From the NCBI GenBank assembly GCA_028281445.1, contig JANQJW010000079.1, forward strand, positions 1 through 64,000: 64,000 nt of DNA. Reading direction: 5' to 3'. Below the pieces are notes generated by a model. It saw nothing but the letters and a program-made list of their open reading frames with translations, was not told where the DNA came from and did not search any database. Positions 53,738 through 62,150 of this stretch are shown piece by piece (position 1 is the first letter of the stretch; the number at the start of each line of letters is the position of its first letter). The translations under genes and the position numbers were made by a program. Source of the DNA: Planctomycetota bacterium (GTDB taxonomy: Bacteria; Planctomycetota; PLA2; JAEUHO01).

Positions 53738-54645
53738 CGCCTCGGCTGCCGCTTCGGCAGCTTCTTCTTCTCCATGTGATCGAGGACGTCCATCCCCTGG
53801 ATGGCGACGTCTACCGTGCCGTTCGTCACCTCGATGTGCACGGGCGGCGTGAGCCACCAGTCGTAGCCGGCGGGCAGGTCGATGCGCTGGACGTGGGACC
53901 CCTCGGGCAGCGTCTCGACCGCCTTCTTCTGGTCCTCTTCCTTCGGGAGCTCGAGCAGCACCATCTCGGTGTCCTCGTACGAGAGCTCGATGAGGTGTTG
54001 CGCGCAAACCTCGCAGGACTCGCGCCAGATGACGATCACGCCCGTCGTAGCACGCTGGTCCTTCGTCAACCACGGGCAGAGCGTTGTGTCGGCGAGTACC
54101 TTGCCCTTCCACGTAGTGAGGTCGAAATCGACCATGGCGCCAGGCGGCGGCTTGACGCAGTCACCGGTCTCCGGCGCGCGCCGGTCGATCACGACGGCGA
54201 GGACGAAGCCGACCAGCGCCGCCGTTGCAATGACGATCCACGGCAGATCGAGCCGTCCCGGCTCCATGCGCCAGGGCCTGGACAGTAGAAGCAGCGCGAG
54301 GAGTGCGCCGTCGACCGCGAGCATGAGTTCCGGTGTCACGTTCACCGCGGTGCCGAAGCAGCCGCAGCTCTCCTCGCCCTTCACGACCTGCAGCGCCGTG
54401 ATGACAACGAACACCGAGAGCAACATGGCAGATGGCATCCAGCCCGCCGGCGGCCGCAAGAAGGCCATGACGCCGACGAGGACCTCGACCGCGATCACGA
54501 TCTTGAAGAGGACGGTCGCGGTGTCGAGCGACAGCTCGGGGCCGATCAACGGAAGGTCCGCGGGCGTTCCGAAGAACAGCTTCATCATCGCGCCGAACAA
54601 GAACCACAGGCCGGCGAGGCGGGTGAGGAAGCGGGCCAGGACCAT
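53734..54645 (-). CDS. MauE/DoxX-like membrane protein with periplasmic CxxC domain
   Basis: This 303-residue protein has four transmembrane helices in the first half with the MauE-type motif GEESCGCFG near residue 95. A TM helix near 140-160 (IVIATAALVGFVLAVVI) leads to a periplasmic-type domain with WRESCEVCAQHLIEL (CxxC) near residue 213. The combination suggests methylamine-utilisation-like or vitamin-K-epoxide-like thiol-disulfide exchange at the membrane. The end is basic. It starts at ATG 54645 and shares its CTAG stop with the DinB-like gene. Confidence 0.85.
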   Translation of the reverse strand: MVLARFLTRLAGLWFLFGAMMKLFFGTPADLPLIGPELSLDTATVLFKIVIAVEVLVGVMAFLRPPAGWMPSAMLLSVFVVITALQVVKGEESCGCFGTAVNVTPELMLAVDGALLALLLLSRPWRMEPGRLDLPWIVIATAALVGFVLAVVIDRRAPETGDCVKPPPGAMVDFDLTTWKGKVLADTTLCPWLTKDQRATTGVIVIWRESCEVCAQHLIELSYEDTEMVLLELPKEEDQKKAVETLPEGSHVQRIDLPAGYDWWLTPPVHIEVTNGTVDVAIQGMDVLDHMEKKKLPKRQPRR

Positions 54646-54684
54646 GGGCGTGAGCCTATCCGTGTGCCGGGGGCGCGCGAAGAA

Positions 54685-57651
54685 CTACGGCACGCCCCAG
54701 AGCTGCCAGCCGGCCCAGTACGACGGGTGCTGCCAGCGAGGATCCAGTCGAAGGGCGTCCTGGGCCTTGCGGAGCGCTGCGGCCCCGTCCAGGCCGCTCT
54801 TCCACTCGGCGTAGAAGCGCTTCATCAAGGCCGCGGTCGCAGCATCGTCCACGTCCCAGAGGCTCACGAGCACGCGCTTGGCGCCCGCCACGAAGAACGC
54901 GTGCACGAAGCCCATCACGCCTTCGCCCTGGAACACCTTGCCGCGCGCCGTCGAACAGGCCGAGAGCGCCACGAGATCGGCGTTGACCGGCGTCCCCAGG
55001 ATCTCGGACACGGTCCACAGCCCGTCCCGGTCCTCGGACGGCAGCAGCGCCAACGCACAACGCAGCGGGTTGACCGTGTCGATCAACCCGTGGCAGGCCA
55101 GGTGCAACGCACGCCAGCGCTCCTTGGCACCTACGCCGCGGCGGACAGCCTCCTCCGTGGCGGCCTTGTCGACGAGCGACATCGTTCCGATCGCGCGCGC
55201 CTCCTCGGTCGCGGCGGGGAGCGTCCCGGCGAGTCCCGCGCCCGATGTTCCGACGGCGAGTACCTTGCTGCCCGCTGCCGGTGGGCGCCCTGCGAGCATG
55301 CGCCCGACGGTGGCCGACGGCATGAACACGACCTCGCGGCCGGCCAGCAGCGTCGCGAACGGTACGAATGCGATGCGACCCGTCGGCACGATCGCGACCC
55401 GGCGTATGCGTTCAGGCAGCGCGAGCGGCTTGACGAACAGGAGGCGCAACGCCGACGTGGCTTCGGTGACGGAGAGAGCCGGCTCCTCGAACACGCTGTT
55501 CTCCGCGGCGCCCGTTGCCACGGGCTGCGGACCGACGCCCACAAGCCGCGCGGCGGCCCTCGTGGCGACCAGGGCGTGCACGTGCTTGCGCCCTCGCGCG
55601 TAGACGACCAGCGCTTCGTCCTTCGCCAGGCGTGCTCGCGTCTGCGCCAACGAGTCCACGACGGGACTGAGCACCTGCCCGATCACGGCCTGCTCCGCGC
55701 GAATACGTACGCGGTGCTGCTCCAACGCTTCGCGCGCGCGGGTCAGCGCGTCGTACGCCGTCTTGATGCGCTCTGTCTTGCGCGTGCGCAGCGCGATGCG
55801 GTATGCACGCACGGCGAGAGCCTCGGCCTCCTCGAGCTTCTCCTCCTCGGCGCGCAGGGCCGGCGAGAGGGCGTTCGTCGTGATCTCGTGCGCGTCCATT
55901 CTCGTGCGCAGCGCCACGGCACGCGACTGTTCGGCCGTCTCGAAGAAGCTGTCGGCATCGCCCAGGGCGACCGCAGCCTCCGTTGCGAGCCAGAACGCGC
56001 GCTTGAAGTCGAGACGCTGCTGCGCGCCGACCTCGGCCGGCAGGGGGCCGGTCTCGCGCACGAACATCTCGATCGCGGCACGGGCATGGGCGAGTGCCTT
56101 GGCGGCCTCGCCCTTGCCGAGCCACGCTTCCGCGAGTCGCATCTCGAAGGTCGCGTCCGCGCGCGTAAGCAGTCCTTCCTTGCTGAAGCGCAGCCCGTTC
56201 TTGGCCGCCTGGATGGCCTCGTCGTACTTGCCCGCTTCGAGGTGCACGCGCGTCGCCACGAGCTCGACGCCGCGCACGGCGGACGGTTCCTTCAGTGTTT
56301 TCAACGCTTCGCGCGCCTCGTCGAGCAAGGCGTACGCTTCGTCGAATCGCCCGAGCAGGGCCAGGGAGTGCGCCAGCGATGCACGGACGGCGGCCTGCGT
56401 GTCCGGCGCGCCCCGCTTCGACGCCTCCATCGCCGTGCGCAGGGCGCGCTCGGCCTCCTCGATCTTCCCGAGCAGGAACAGGGCGCGGCCTTCGAAGTAG
56501 TACAGCAGCGTGTCGTCGAACCCGAGGCCCTCGCCGGCGATGCGCGCCTTGCGCAGGTGCTCGAGGCTGCGTTGGGGTTGGTTCAGGTTCAGCCAGATCT
56601 TGCCGGCATGCAGGTTCACGCCGCGCTTCTCGCCCGGCTCTCCGTTCTCTTCGAACCACTCCAGCGCCTTCTGCATCCGGACCAGCGCGGAGGTCGGTCG
56701 TCCGAGCGTGATGTCGAGCGACGCCATGTGAATCTGGTTGGCCGCAAGCTGGTTTGGGTGCTTCTTGATGAAGTCGAGTCCCGCCATGATGTCGAGGTGG
56801 CGACGCGCTGCATGCGTGTAGCCGCCGGGAATCTCGATCATCAGGAGCGTGCGGAGACACTGCGCCTCGTGGCCTGTCCCGCGCGAGAGCTCCCACGCGC
56901 GCAGGGCGTGCACTCGCGCCGGCTCGTAGCGCTTCATGCGACGGAGGGCCAGCGCCGCATACCAGCGGATGCGGCGTTCGTAGTCGAGGTCTTCGAGCGC
57001 GAGCGCCAGCGGAAGCGACGCCGTTGTCAGCTCGAGCGCACGTCGCCACGCCTTCGCGTTGTAGGCGACCATCGTGGCGCGATCGAGATCCACCATGGCG
57101 GCGCTCACCCAGCCGATCTCGCGCGCCGCGTCCGCCGCGGCGGTGTAGGCCGCGATCACATCCACGGCCTTGTTCCGCGCACCGTGACGCACCCAGGCTG
57201 TGAGACGCAGCTTCTGCGCGCGGGACATTCCTCCGCTCTTCGGCTCGAAATGCCGCAGGCGCGCAAGCGCCTCCTCGTGCTTCTCCGCCTCGAGCAGGGC
57301 GGTGATCGCGCGCAGCTCGTTCATCTCCGACTGCGGTGGCGGGTTCTCGACTCGCCGGGCTGCGTACGCCACCAGTCCGCTGTAGGTCTTGGATCGCTCC
57401 TCGGCGAGCGCGGCGTAGGCCTTCGCGGCTTCGAGGGCCCCGTCGGCGGCGAGCTGCTCGGTGACGAGCCAGGCGTCGCGCGGGCTCTCCGCGAGAATGG
57501 GGGCGACGGCCTCGCCGCCGCCGCTCTGGAAGGCGGCCGCGATCCGCTTCGCCACGGTCGGGACGTCGTCGGGCTCCGAGGCGCGGACCGGCCCCGCAAG
57601 GCAGAGAATCGCGGCCAGGAGGCCGACGGGCGCGGCTCGCATACCCCTCAT
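54685..57651 (-). CDS. CHAT-domain protease with N-terminal TPR repeats
   Basis: This 988-residue protein has a signal-like N-terminus (APVGLLAAILCLAGPVRA). A long TPR region covers about 40-640 (for example HSLALLGRFDEAYALLDEAREALK). The CHAT domain covers about 740-988 with the catalytic pair His near 852 in LHLACHGLID and Cys near 896 in VALSACSTARG. CHAT proteases are caspase-related and cut protein partners when activated. It is divergent from an ECF sigma/anti-sigma pair across 93 bp with an inverted repeat, so it may act on, or be controlled by, that pair (inference). The start is 57651; ATG 57642 is possible. Confidence 0.92.
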   Translation of the reverse strand: MRGMRAAPVGLLAAILCLAGPVRASEPDDVPTVAKRIAAAFQSGGGEAVAPILAESPRDAWLVTEQLAADGALEAAKAYAALAEERSKTYSGLVAYAARRVENPPPQSEMNELRAITALLEAEKHEEALARLRHFEPKSGGMSRAQKLRLTAWVRHGARNKAVDVIAAYTAAADAAREIGWVSAAMVDLDRATMVAYNAKAWRRALELTTASLPLALALEDLDYERRIRWYAALALRRMKRYEPARVHALRAWELSRGTGHEAQCLRTLLMIEIPGGYTHAARRHLDIMAGLDFIKKHPNQLAANQIHMASLDITLGRPTSALVRMQKALEWFEENGEPGEKRGVNLHAGKIWLNLNQPQRSLEHLRKARIAGEGLGFDDTLLYYFEGRALFLLGKIEEAERALRTAMEASKRGAPDTQAAVRASLAHSLALLGRFDEAYALLDEAREALKTLKEPSAVRGVELVATRVHLEAGKYDEAIQAAKNGLRFSKEGLLTRADATFEMRLAEAWLGKGEAAKALAHARAAIEMFVRETGPLPAEVGAQQRLDFKRAFWLATEAAVALGDADSFFETAEQSRAVALRTRMDAHEITTNALSPALRAEEEKLEEAEALAVRAYRIALRTRKTERIKTAYDALTRAREALEQHRVRIRAEQAVIGQVLSPVVDSLAQTRARLAKDEALVVYARGRKHVHALVATRAAARLVGVGPQPVATGAAENSVFEEPALSVTEATSALRLLFVKPLALPERIRRVAIVPTGRIAFVPFATLLAGREVVFMPSATVGRMLAGRPPAAGSKVLAVGTSGAGLAGTLPAATEEARAIGTMSLVDKAATEEAVRRGVGAKERWRALHLACHGLIDTVNPLRCALALLPSEDRDGLWTVSEILGTPVNADLVALSACSTARGKVFQGEGVMGFVHAFFVAGAKRVLVSLWDVDDAATAALMKRFYAEWKSGLDGAAALRKAQDALRLDPRWQHPSYWAGWQLWGVP

Positions 57652-57660
57652 TGGAAAAAG

Positions 57661-57701
57661 TGTAGTCGGGGGGGCAATTGCGGTGGGGCAGCGCGACTAC
57701 A
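57661..57701. promoter_or_regulatory. inverted repeat TGTAGTCG-N25-CGACTACA in the divergent promoter
   Basis: Two perfect 8-bp arms, TGTAGTCG (57661-57668) and CGACTACA (57694-57701), lie 33 bp apart centre to centre, about three helical turns. They sit in the 93-bp gap between the CHAT gene and the ECF sigma gene. This is the usual spacing for a dimeric regulator or a shared operator, and it could be the binding site of an unknown regulator. Confidence 0.45.
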
Positions 57702-57707
57702 GTGCGA

Positions 57708-57726
57708 GGGGACCGGTTCTGTCCCC
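57708..57726 (+). promoter_or_regulatory. hairpin in the 5' leader of the ECF sigma gene
   Basis: GGGGAC (57708-57713) pairs with GTCCCC (57721-57726) around CGGTTCT, 18 bases before the sigma start. It may affect transcript stability or translation; the small size limits certainty. Confidence 0.3.
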
Positions 57727-57744
57727 CGTAGGCCGGAACCCGAG

Positions 57745-58599
57745 ATGAGCGTGGCAGCCCCCCTGCAATCGACGCAAGACCCGAAGCTGCAAGCGGCTTA
57801 CGTTAAAGGCCGCCGTGCGCACCCGCGGCTCGACCTCGACCCCGAGGACTACCTCACCGAGGCCGTCGCCGAGCGCCCGCCCCGCTCCGAGGCCGACTAC
57901 TACCTGGCCCGGGCCTGCAACGCGGGCGTCCCGGGCTCGTGGGAGCGCCTGCAGATGCAGTTCCGCCGGCGGCTGCGCGGGTTCCTCCGCAAGCGTGGTG
58001 CGTCCGCGTCGGACGCCGACCAGCTCCTCGACGAGGCCTGGGGCGCGCTGGCCGAGGCACCGCCGCGGGGCGGCGCGCGTACGCGCATCGGGACGTACGA
58101 CGGGCGCGGATCGCTGCACGCGTGGCTCGCGACCATCCTGTGGCGCCGGCTGACGGACCTCTGGCGCAAGCGACCCGCCGCGACCGCCGAGAGCGCTGAG
58201 GAGCAGCCCGCTCCCCAGCAACGGGACCCGGCCGTCAGCGTCTCGCATGACGAGACGTCGCGGCTTCTGGCCGATGCGCTGGAAGAGGCCTGGTCCACCC
58301 TCACACCGCGGGAGCTGCAGGCGGTCGTACTCAAGTACTGCCACAAGCTCCCACAGACGGAGATCGCACGCATCATGAACGTCGGCGCCCCGCGCGTGAC
58401 GCGCATGCTGCAATCTGCGACGTCGCGCTTGCGATCCGCGATCGCGTCGCGCTTCGATCGCCACACCGATTGGGACGTCGGCGGCAGCGGCTGGGCCGCG
58501 CTGGCCGAAGCCGTCGAGCGCATGCTCTCGCGCAGTGCTGCACAGATTGGTGCTGACGTCGACGCCCCGGAAGAACCCAGGAGAACCGCTGATGGATGA
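57745..58599 (+). CDS. ECF-type RNA polymerase sigma factor
   Basis: This 284-residue protein has sigma-70 region 2 (about 65-150: ASASDADQLLDEAWGALAEAP and RGSLHAWLATILWRRLTDLWRK) and region 4 (about 180-235: LTPRELQAVVLKYCHKLPQTEIARIMNVGAPRVTRMLQSA). It has an N-terminal extension of about 60 residues and an acidic C-terminal tail. The ATG at 57745 opens after the leader hairpin. The next gene overlaps it by 8 bases and looks like its anti-sigma partner. It should direct transcription of an unknown regulon, perhaps including the divergent CHAT gene. Confidence 0.92.
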   Translation: MSVAAPLQSTQDPKLQAAYVKGRRAHPRLDLDPEDYLTEAVAERPPRSEADYYLARACNAGVPGSWERLQMQFRRRLRGFLRKRGASASDADQLLDEAWGALAEAPPRGGARTRIGTYDGRGSLHAWLATILWRRLTDLWRKRPAATAESAEEQPAPQQRDPAVSVSHDETSRLLADALEEAWSTLTPRELQAVVLKYCHKLPQTEIARIMNVGAPRVTRMLQSATSRLRSAIASRFDRHTDWDVGGSGWAALAEAVERMLSRSAAQIGADVDAPEEPRRTADG

Positions 58600-59476
58600 C
58601 CGAGAGCTCGAGGAACAACTCCTCCCCAAGCTCGTCCAGGTCCACGGCGAGCCGATCGATCCCAACCTCCTCGCCGCCTACGCCGACGGTGCGCTCTCCG
58701 AAGAGGAGCATGCCGAGGTAGGCCGGCGCATCGCTGCCGATCCGGACGCGCTCTTGCTCGTCAACGCGCTGCAGGAGGACCGTTCCCGTGCGACGACGCG
58801 CAACTGGAGCCTGGTGGCCCTGGCCGCGTCCGTTCTCATTGCAGTTGGTGTGTGGTCGATCGACTGGAGCGGCAACCGGGAACCGCTGGATCTCGACAGC
58901 AGGCTCGCCCGCGCTGTCGCCACGCTCTCCGATACGGACGGCAGTGCATTCGCGGACTTCAACCTCGTCGGCGCAGAGGAGATGCGCGCGCAGCCTGCCG
59001 TCACCCGCGGCGGACCGCAGTGGCTCGGCCCGCTGGGCCTGTTGCTGGACGCACCCAGCGAGCTGCGCTGGCGCAACCCGCCCGGCGCAACGCGGGTCGA
59101 GATCCAGGTCCTTGCCACCGGCTTCCGCTGGAAGCGGCAGGTCGAGGGCGAGCACCACGCGGCGCCGGAGCTCGCGCCCGGCTCGTATGTCGTGACGCTG
59201 CGCGCGCTCGATGCGCTGGCGGGCCAGAAGATCCGCCGGGCATTCGAGATCGTGACGCTGGAGCGCCGTGCAACGCTCGAGCGTGCTCTGGCCACGATTC
59301 GGGCCAAGACGGCTGATGATCTGGAAGACCTCGTGGTCGCGCACTACTTGTTGCGCAACCGCCTCTACGCAGACGCAGCGACCGCAGCGCGTAGTGCCCA
59401 AGCGCAGAGTGGCCGCGTCAGCGAGGCCGCGACGGCGCTGCTCGAGCACGTCGAGGCCGTCGCGCTGTCGCGCTGA
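58592..59476 (+). CDS. membrane anti-sigma-like protein
   Basis: This 294-residue protein starts at ATG 58592, inside the sigma gene, with AGGAGA well placed. The N-terminal 65 residues resemble an anti-sigma helical domain (PNLLAAYADGALSEEEHAEVGRRIAADP) but lack the HxxxCxxC zinc motif. One transmembrane helix follows (NWSLVALAASVLIAVGVW, about 72-90). The outer part is beta-rich (LLLDAPSELRWRNPPGATRVEIQVLATG) and ends in TPR-like helices. It would hold the sigma factor at the membrane and release it on a signal. Confidence 0.85.
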   Translation: MDDRELEEQLLPKLVQVHGEPIDPNLLAAYADGALSEEEHAEVGRRIAADPDALLLVNALQEDRSRATTRNWSLVALAASVLIAVGVWSIDWSGNREPLDLDSRLARAVATLSDTDGSAFADFNLVGAEEMRAQPAVTRGGPQWLGPLGLLLDAPSELRWRNPPGATRVEIQVLATGFRWKRQVEGEHHAAPELAPGSYVVTLRALDALAGQKIRRAFEIVTLERRATLERALATIRAKTADDLEDLVVAHYLLRNRLYADAATAARSAQAQSGRVSEAATALLEHVEAVALSR

Positions 59477-59567
59477 TCGCCAACGTCGACGGCAATTCGG
59501 AGCCGACACGACGACTCCCCCTCGGAAGCGAGCGCACGGAGCGCCGCGACACTCGGGAGACGAGACG

Positions 59568-60200
59568 ATGGGCTGCAAGCGGTTGCTTGAAATCACGATT
59601 GCCATCGCCGGTTTGTTGTTCGCAGCGTGCGGCGGATCATCGGGCCCGGACGGAGGCATGATGGAGCTCTCGCCGGCACCGATGCCGGTAGAGGACATCG
59701 CGCCCGTCGTCGCCGGTGGGGAGGGCTACGTGGTCGGCGGTGTGAGCCCGGTGACGGACGCACCGTTCATGGCGTTGGGCGACAACGCGCTGGACAACCC
59801 CTTCGTGGGGGTGCTGTGCTTCGACTTGACGGGAATCGGCTCCGTCGAACAGGCGACGCTCACGTTCCATCGCGGGCTCGGTCTCGGCGATCCCTGGTCG
59901 ATGGGGCCGCTGTTCATGGATCACATCGATGGCGGCGGCTCGCTCGACGCCGCGGATGCCACCGACCCGGCGCTCACCGAGGCCATCTACGAGCTGATGG
60001 ACGAGCCTTCGTGGACGCTCGACGTGACCGCGCAGGTCCAGGCGGACGTCGCGGCCGGGCGCTCCGCGTCGTCGTTTCGGATTCGCTTCGATCTGACCAC
60101 GAACGGCGACGCCACGCAGGACATCTACCGCGTGATCATGAGCAAGCACGTTGCCAGCGAGCAGCACCCGTCGCTCGTCATCTCGCACTTCGCGCCGTAG
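59568..60200 (+). CDS. lipoprotein, DNRLRE-like beta domain
   Basis: This 210-residue protein has a lipoprotein signal (LLEITIAIAGLLFAAC). The mature part holds a beta-sandwich pattern like DNRLRE-type domains: NPFVGVLCFDLTGIGSVEQATLTFHRGLG, SWTLDVTAQVQADVAAG and RFDLTTNGDATQDIYRV. These are often found in secreted wall-binding proteins. The start is ATG 59568. It is in the same direction as the sigma/anti-sigma pair and 91 bases after it. Confidence 0.78.
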   Translation: MGCKRLLEITIAIAGLLFAACGGSSGPDGGMMELSPAPMPVEDIAPVVAGGEGYVVGGVSPVTDAPFMALGDNALDNPFVGVLCFDLTGIGSVEQATLTFHRGLGLGDPWSMGPLFMDHIDGGGSLDAADATDPALTEAIYELMDEPSWTLDVTAQVQADVAAGRSASSFRIRFDLTTNGDATQDIYRVIMSKHVASEQHPSLVISHFAP

Positions 60201-60240
60201 GGCACCGTGCCCCAGCCGCGTGGCGTGGCATGATGCGGCC

Positions 60241-61803
60241 ATGCGCCGTGGGGCTCTGCTCGTCTTCCTTCTCGCCGGGGCTGCATTCCTGCTCTGGCCT
60301 GCGGACGACGAGGCGCACCAGAGTCCGCTCGGGCAGGCGCATCCGCCTGCAAGCACTACGGTGGCGCCCGCCATGCTGGAAGGTGCCGGCGAACCCACGT
60401 CCGCTGCCTTGCCGCCGCCGCCCGCCGGCGTCGTCGTGCCTGCGACGGACGCGCCGGACGGCGTCCCGCCCGGTGCCCTGCGCGGGCGCGTCGTGGATCC
60501 GGAGGGGCTTGGTGTCGCCGGTGTGTCCTTGTCTGTCTCGGTTCTCTGTGGCGGGACGCACCACCCCACCATCTACACGAGCACAGAAGACGACGGACGC
60601 TTCAGTGTCGGCATGGAAGACCTGACCGGCTGCATCGCGTCCATCCGGATCCTGGGCGCGGGGCACCACGCTGCGCCGCGCCCGCTCCGCGTGCCATGCA
60701 CGAACGAGGAGGTCGTGATCCGGCTGAAGCCCGGCGGGTCCATCACCGGCACCGTGGTTCCGGGTGCGCGCGGCATGCCCGGCAGGATGGCGCTGACCGC
60801 CCACTGGACGCGGGGCAGGTCGTGGGTCAGTCAGCAGGTACGCATGCGAAAGGACGGCACCTTCGAGATCCGAGGAATCCCCGTGGGAACCTCCGTCGAC
60901 GTGGTGGGGGTGCCGGCCCACGAGCGCAAGCGTCCGGAGTTCCGAACCGAGAGCGGCAACCGCATCCCGCTTCCGAACATGCCGCCGAGTTGGGTTCCTG
61001 AGCCCGCGGAGGCAACCACGGCCCGCGCAACGGTTCCTGCCGCCGGCGTTGAGCTGCGCCTTGGCACACCTCCCGTGATCGAGATCACCGCTTCGGCGGA
61101 CGGCAAGCCGCTGGCCAACCAGCGCTTCTCCCTGCAGCCCATGAAGGAGACGGGGCTGCGGCGGGTGCTCGCTCGGAGTGATGCGCAAGGGCGCCTGGTC
61201 GTCCGGGGACTGCCGCACGGACGCTACCGCGTACATCCTGTATCCGGGACCTATCGCGGGTACGTCGTGGAGGTACCGGGCGAGCCGCTGCGCCGGGACT
61301 TCTCTCTCTCGACGACTACGGACCTGCACGGGCGGATCGTCGGCGGCGACGTCGGCGGCTTTCGCATTACGACCCGCGCGGGCGGCACGGCTTCATCCCA
61401 CACCGCAGTCGCAGACGCCGAGGGACGGTTCCGGATTCGCTTCGTCGACAGCCGTGTGAGCCTCCACGTCGGCCGCTTTGGTGACGAGCGTTGGGGGCGC
61501 GCCGCCGACGTCGATCCCCACGGCGGAGAAGTCGAGGTTCACCTGCAGCGAGGCGCTTCGATCGAAGGACGCGTCTATGACGTGGACGGCAAGCCCTACC
61601 AAGGCGAAGGGTGGGTGCGCGCGGTAGGTCCGGACTTCGAGTCGCGTGTCGCCATGCCCGCGGGCGGTCACTTCACGCTGCACGGACTGCCACCGGGTCG
61701 GTACACGCTGCATGCGGGCGGCGTCCGGCTTGACGAAGCGGTGATACACGACGTTGCTGCCGGTTCGCGGGACGTGCGCATCGACATCCCGACCGGACGC
61801 TGA
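60241..61803 (+). CDS. secreted protein with carboxypeptidase-regulatory-like repeats
   Basis: This 520-residue protein has a signal peptide (LLVFLLAGAAFLLW) and a Pro-rich linker. Several copies of the carboxypeptidase-regulatory/PEGA-like beta-sandwich follow, such as LRGRVVDPEGLGVAGVSLSVS, GSITGTVVPGARGMPG, LHGRIVGGDVGGF and SIEGRVYDVDGKPY, each with the GxV...G pattern. It is probably surface-displayed and carbohydrate- or protein-binding. The start is ATG 60241, 40 bases after the lipoprotein gene. Confidence 0.85.
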   Translation: MRRGALLVFLLAGAAFLLWPADDEAHQSPLGQAHPPASTTVAPAMLEGAGEPTSAALPPPPAGVVVPATDAPDGVPPGALRGRVVDPEGLGVAGVSLSVSVLCGGTHHPTIYTSTEDDGRFSVGMEDLTGCIASIRILGAGHHAAPRPLRVPCTNEEVVIRLKPGGSITGTVVPGARGMPGRMALTAHWTRGRSWVSQQVRMRKDGTFEIRGIPVGTSVDVVGVPAHERKRPEFRTESGNRIPLPNMPPSWVPEPAEATTARATVPAAGVELRLGTPPVIEITASADGKPLANQRFSLQPMKETGLRRVLARSDAQGRLVVRGLPHGRYRVHPVSGTYRGYVVEVPGEPLRRDFSLSTTTDLHGRIVGGDVGGFRITTRAGGTASSHTAVADAEGRFRIRFVDSRVSLHVGRFGDERWGRAADVDPHGGEVEVHLQRGASIEGRVYDVDGKPYQGEGWVRAVGPDFESRVAMPAGGHFTLHGLPPGRYTLHAGGVRLDEAVIHDVAAGSRDVRIDIPTGR

Positions 61804-62150
61804 AGCGAACGCGCGAATTCGCACCACCCGAAAACGGGCTTTACGACCATGGACCTTGGTTGGTGTGTGCGCTTTCGCGCCGGCCCTCGCTGCATAGGCC
61901 AAGAGATGGGCCTCTCCGAGGGTTTACAAGTCGTGGAATGGTGTTTGCCAATATGCGCGCGGGGCCTGGGAGACGTGATGTGCGGGTGCACAGGCGCTCC
62001 GCGCTGCAACTGCGGAAGACGACACAACCCTTCAACTGCAAATCCCAGAAACCAACATTCACGGTAGCGCCGGACCACCACTCGCAAGCCGCATGCTTGC
62101 GCGCCGGACAACCGAGGTCGTCGTGTCATCGACGTCCGAGGAGTGCGCAC
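61804..62150. other. intergenic region, no gene seen
   Basis: I see no coding region, RNA gene or strong hairpin in these 347 bases. The stretch has lower GC than its surroundings (TTTGCCAATATGCG near 61945). The final 30 bases carry the GGAG ribosome-binding site of the next gene. Confidence 0.5.

Noticed and set aside
54664..57744. Very long open frame on the plus strand antisense to the CHAT gene and in frame with the sigma factor
   Set aside because: It mirrors the CHAT gene codons. Composition (many Arg, Gly, Ala, His) and lack of domains show it is a shadow of GC-rich coding; the sigma factor starts at 57745.
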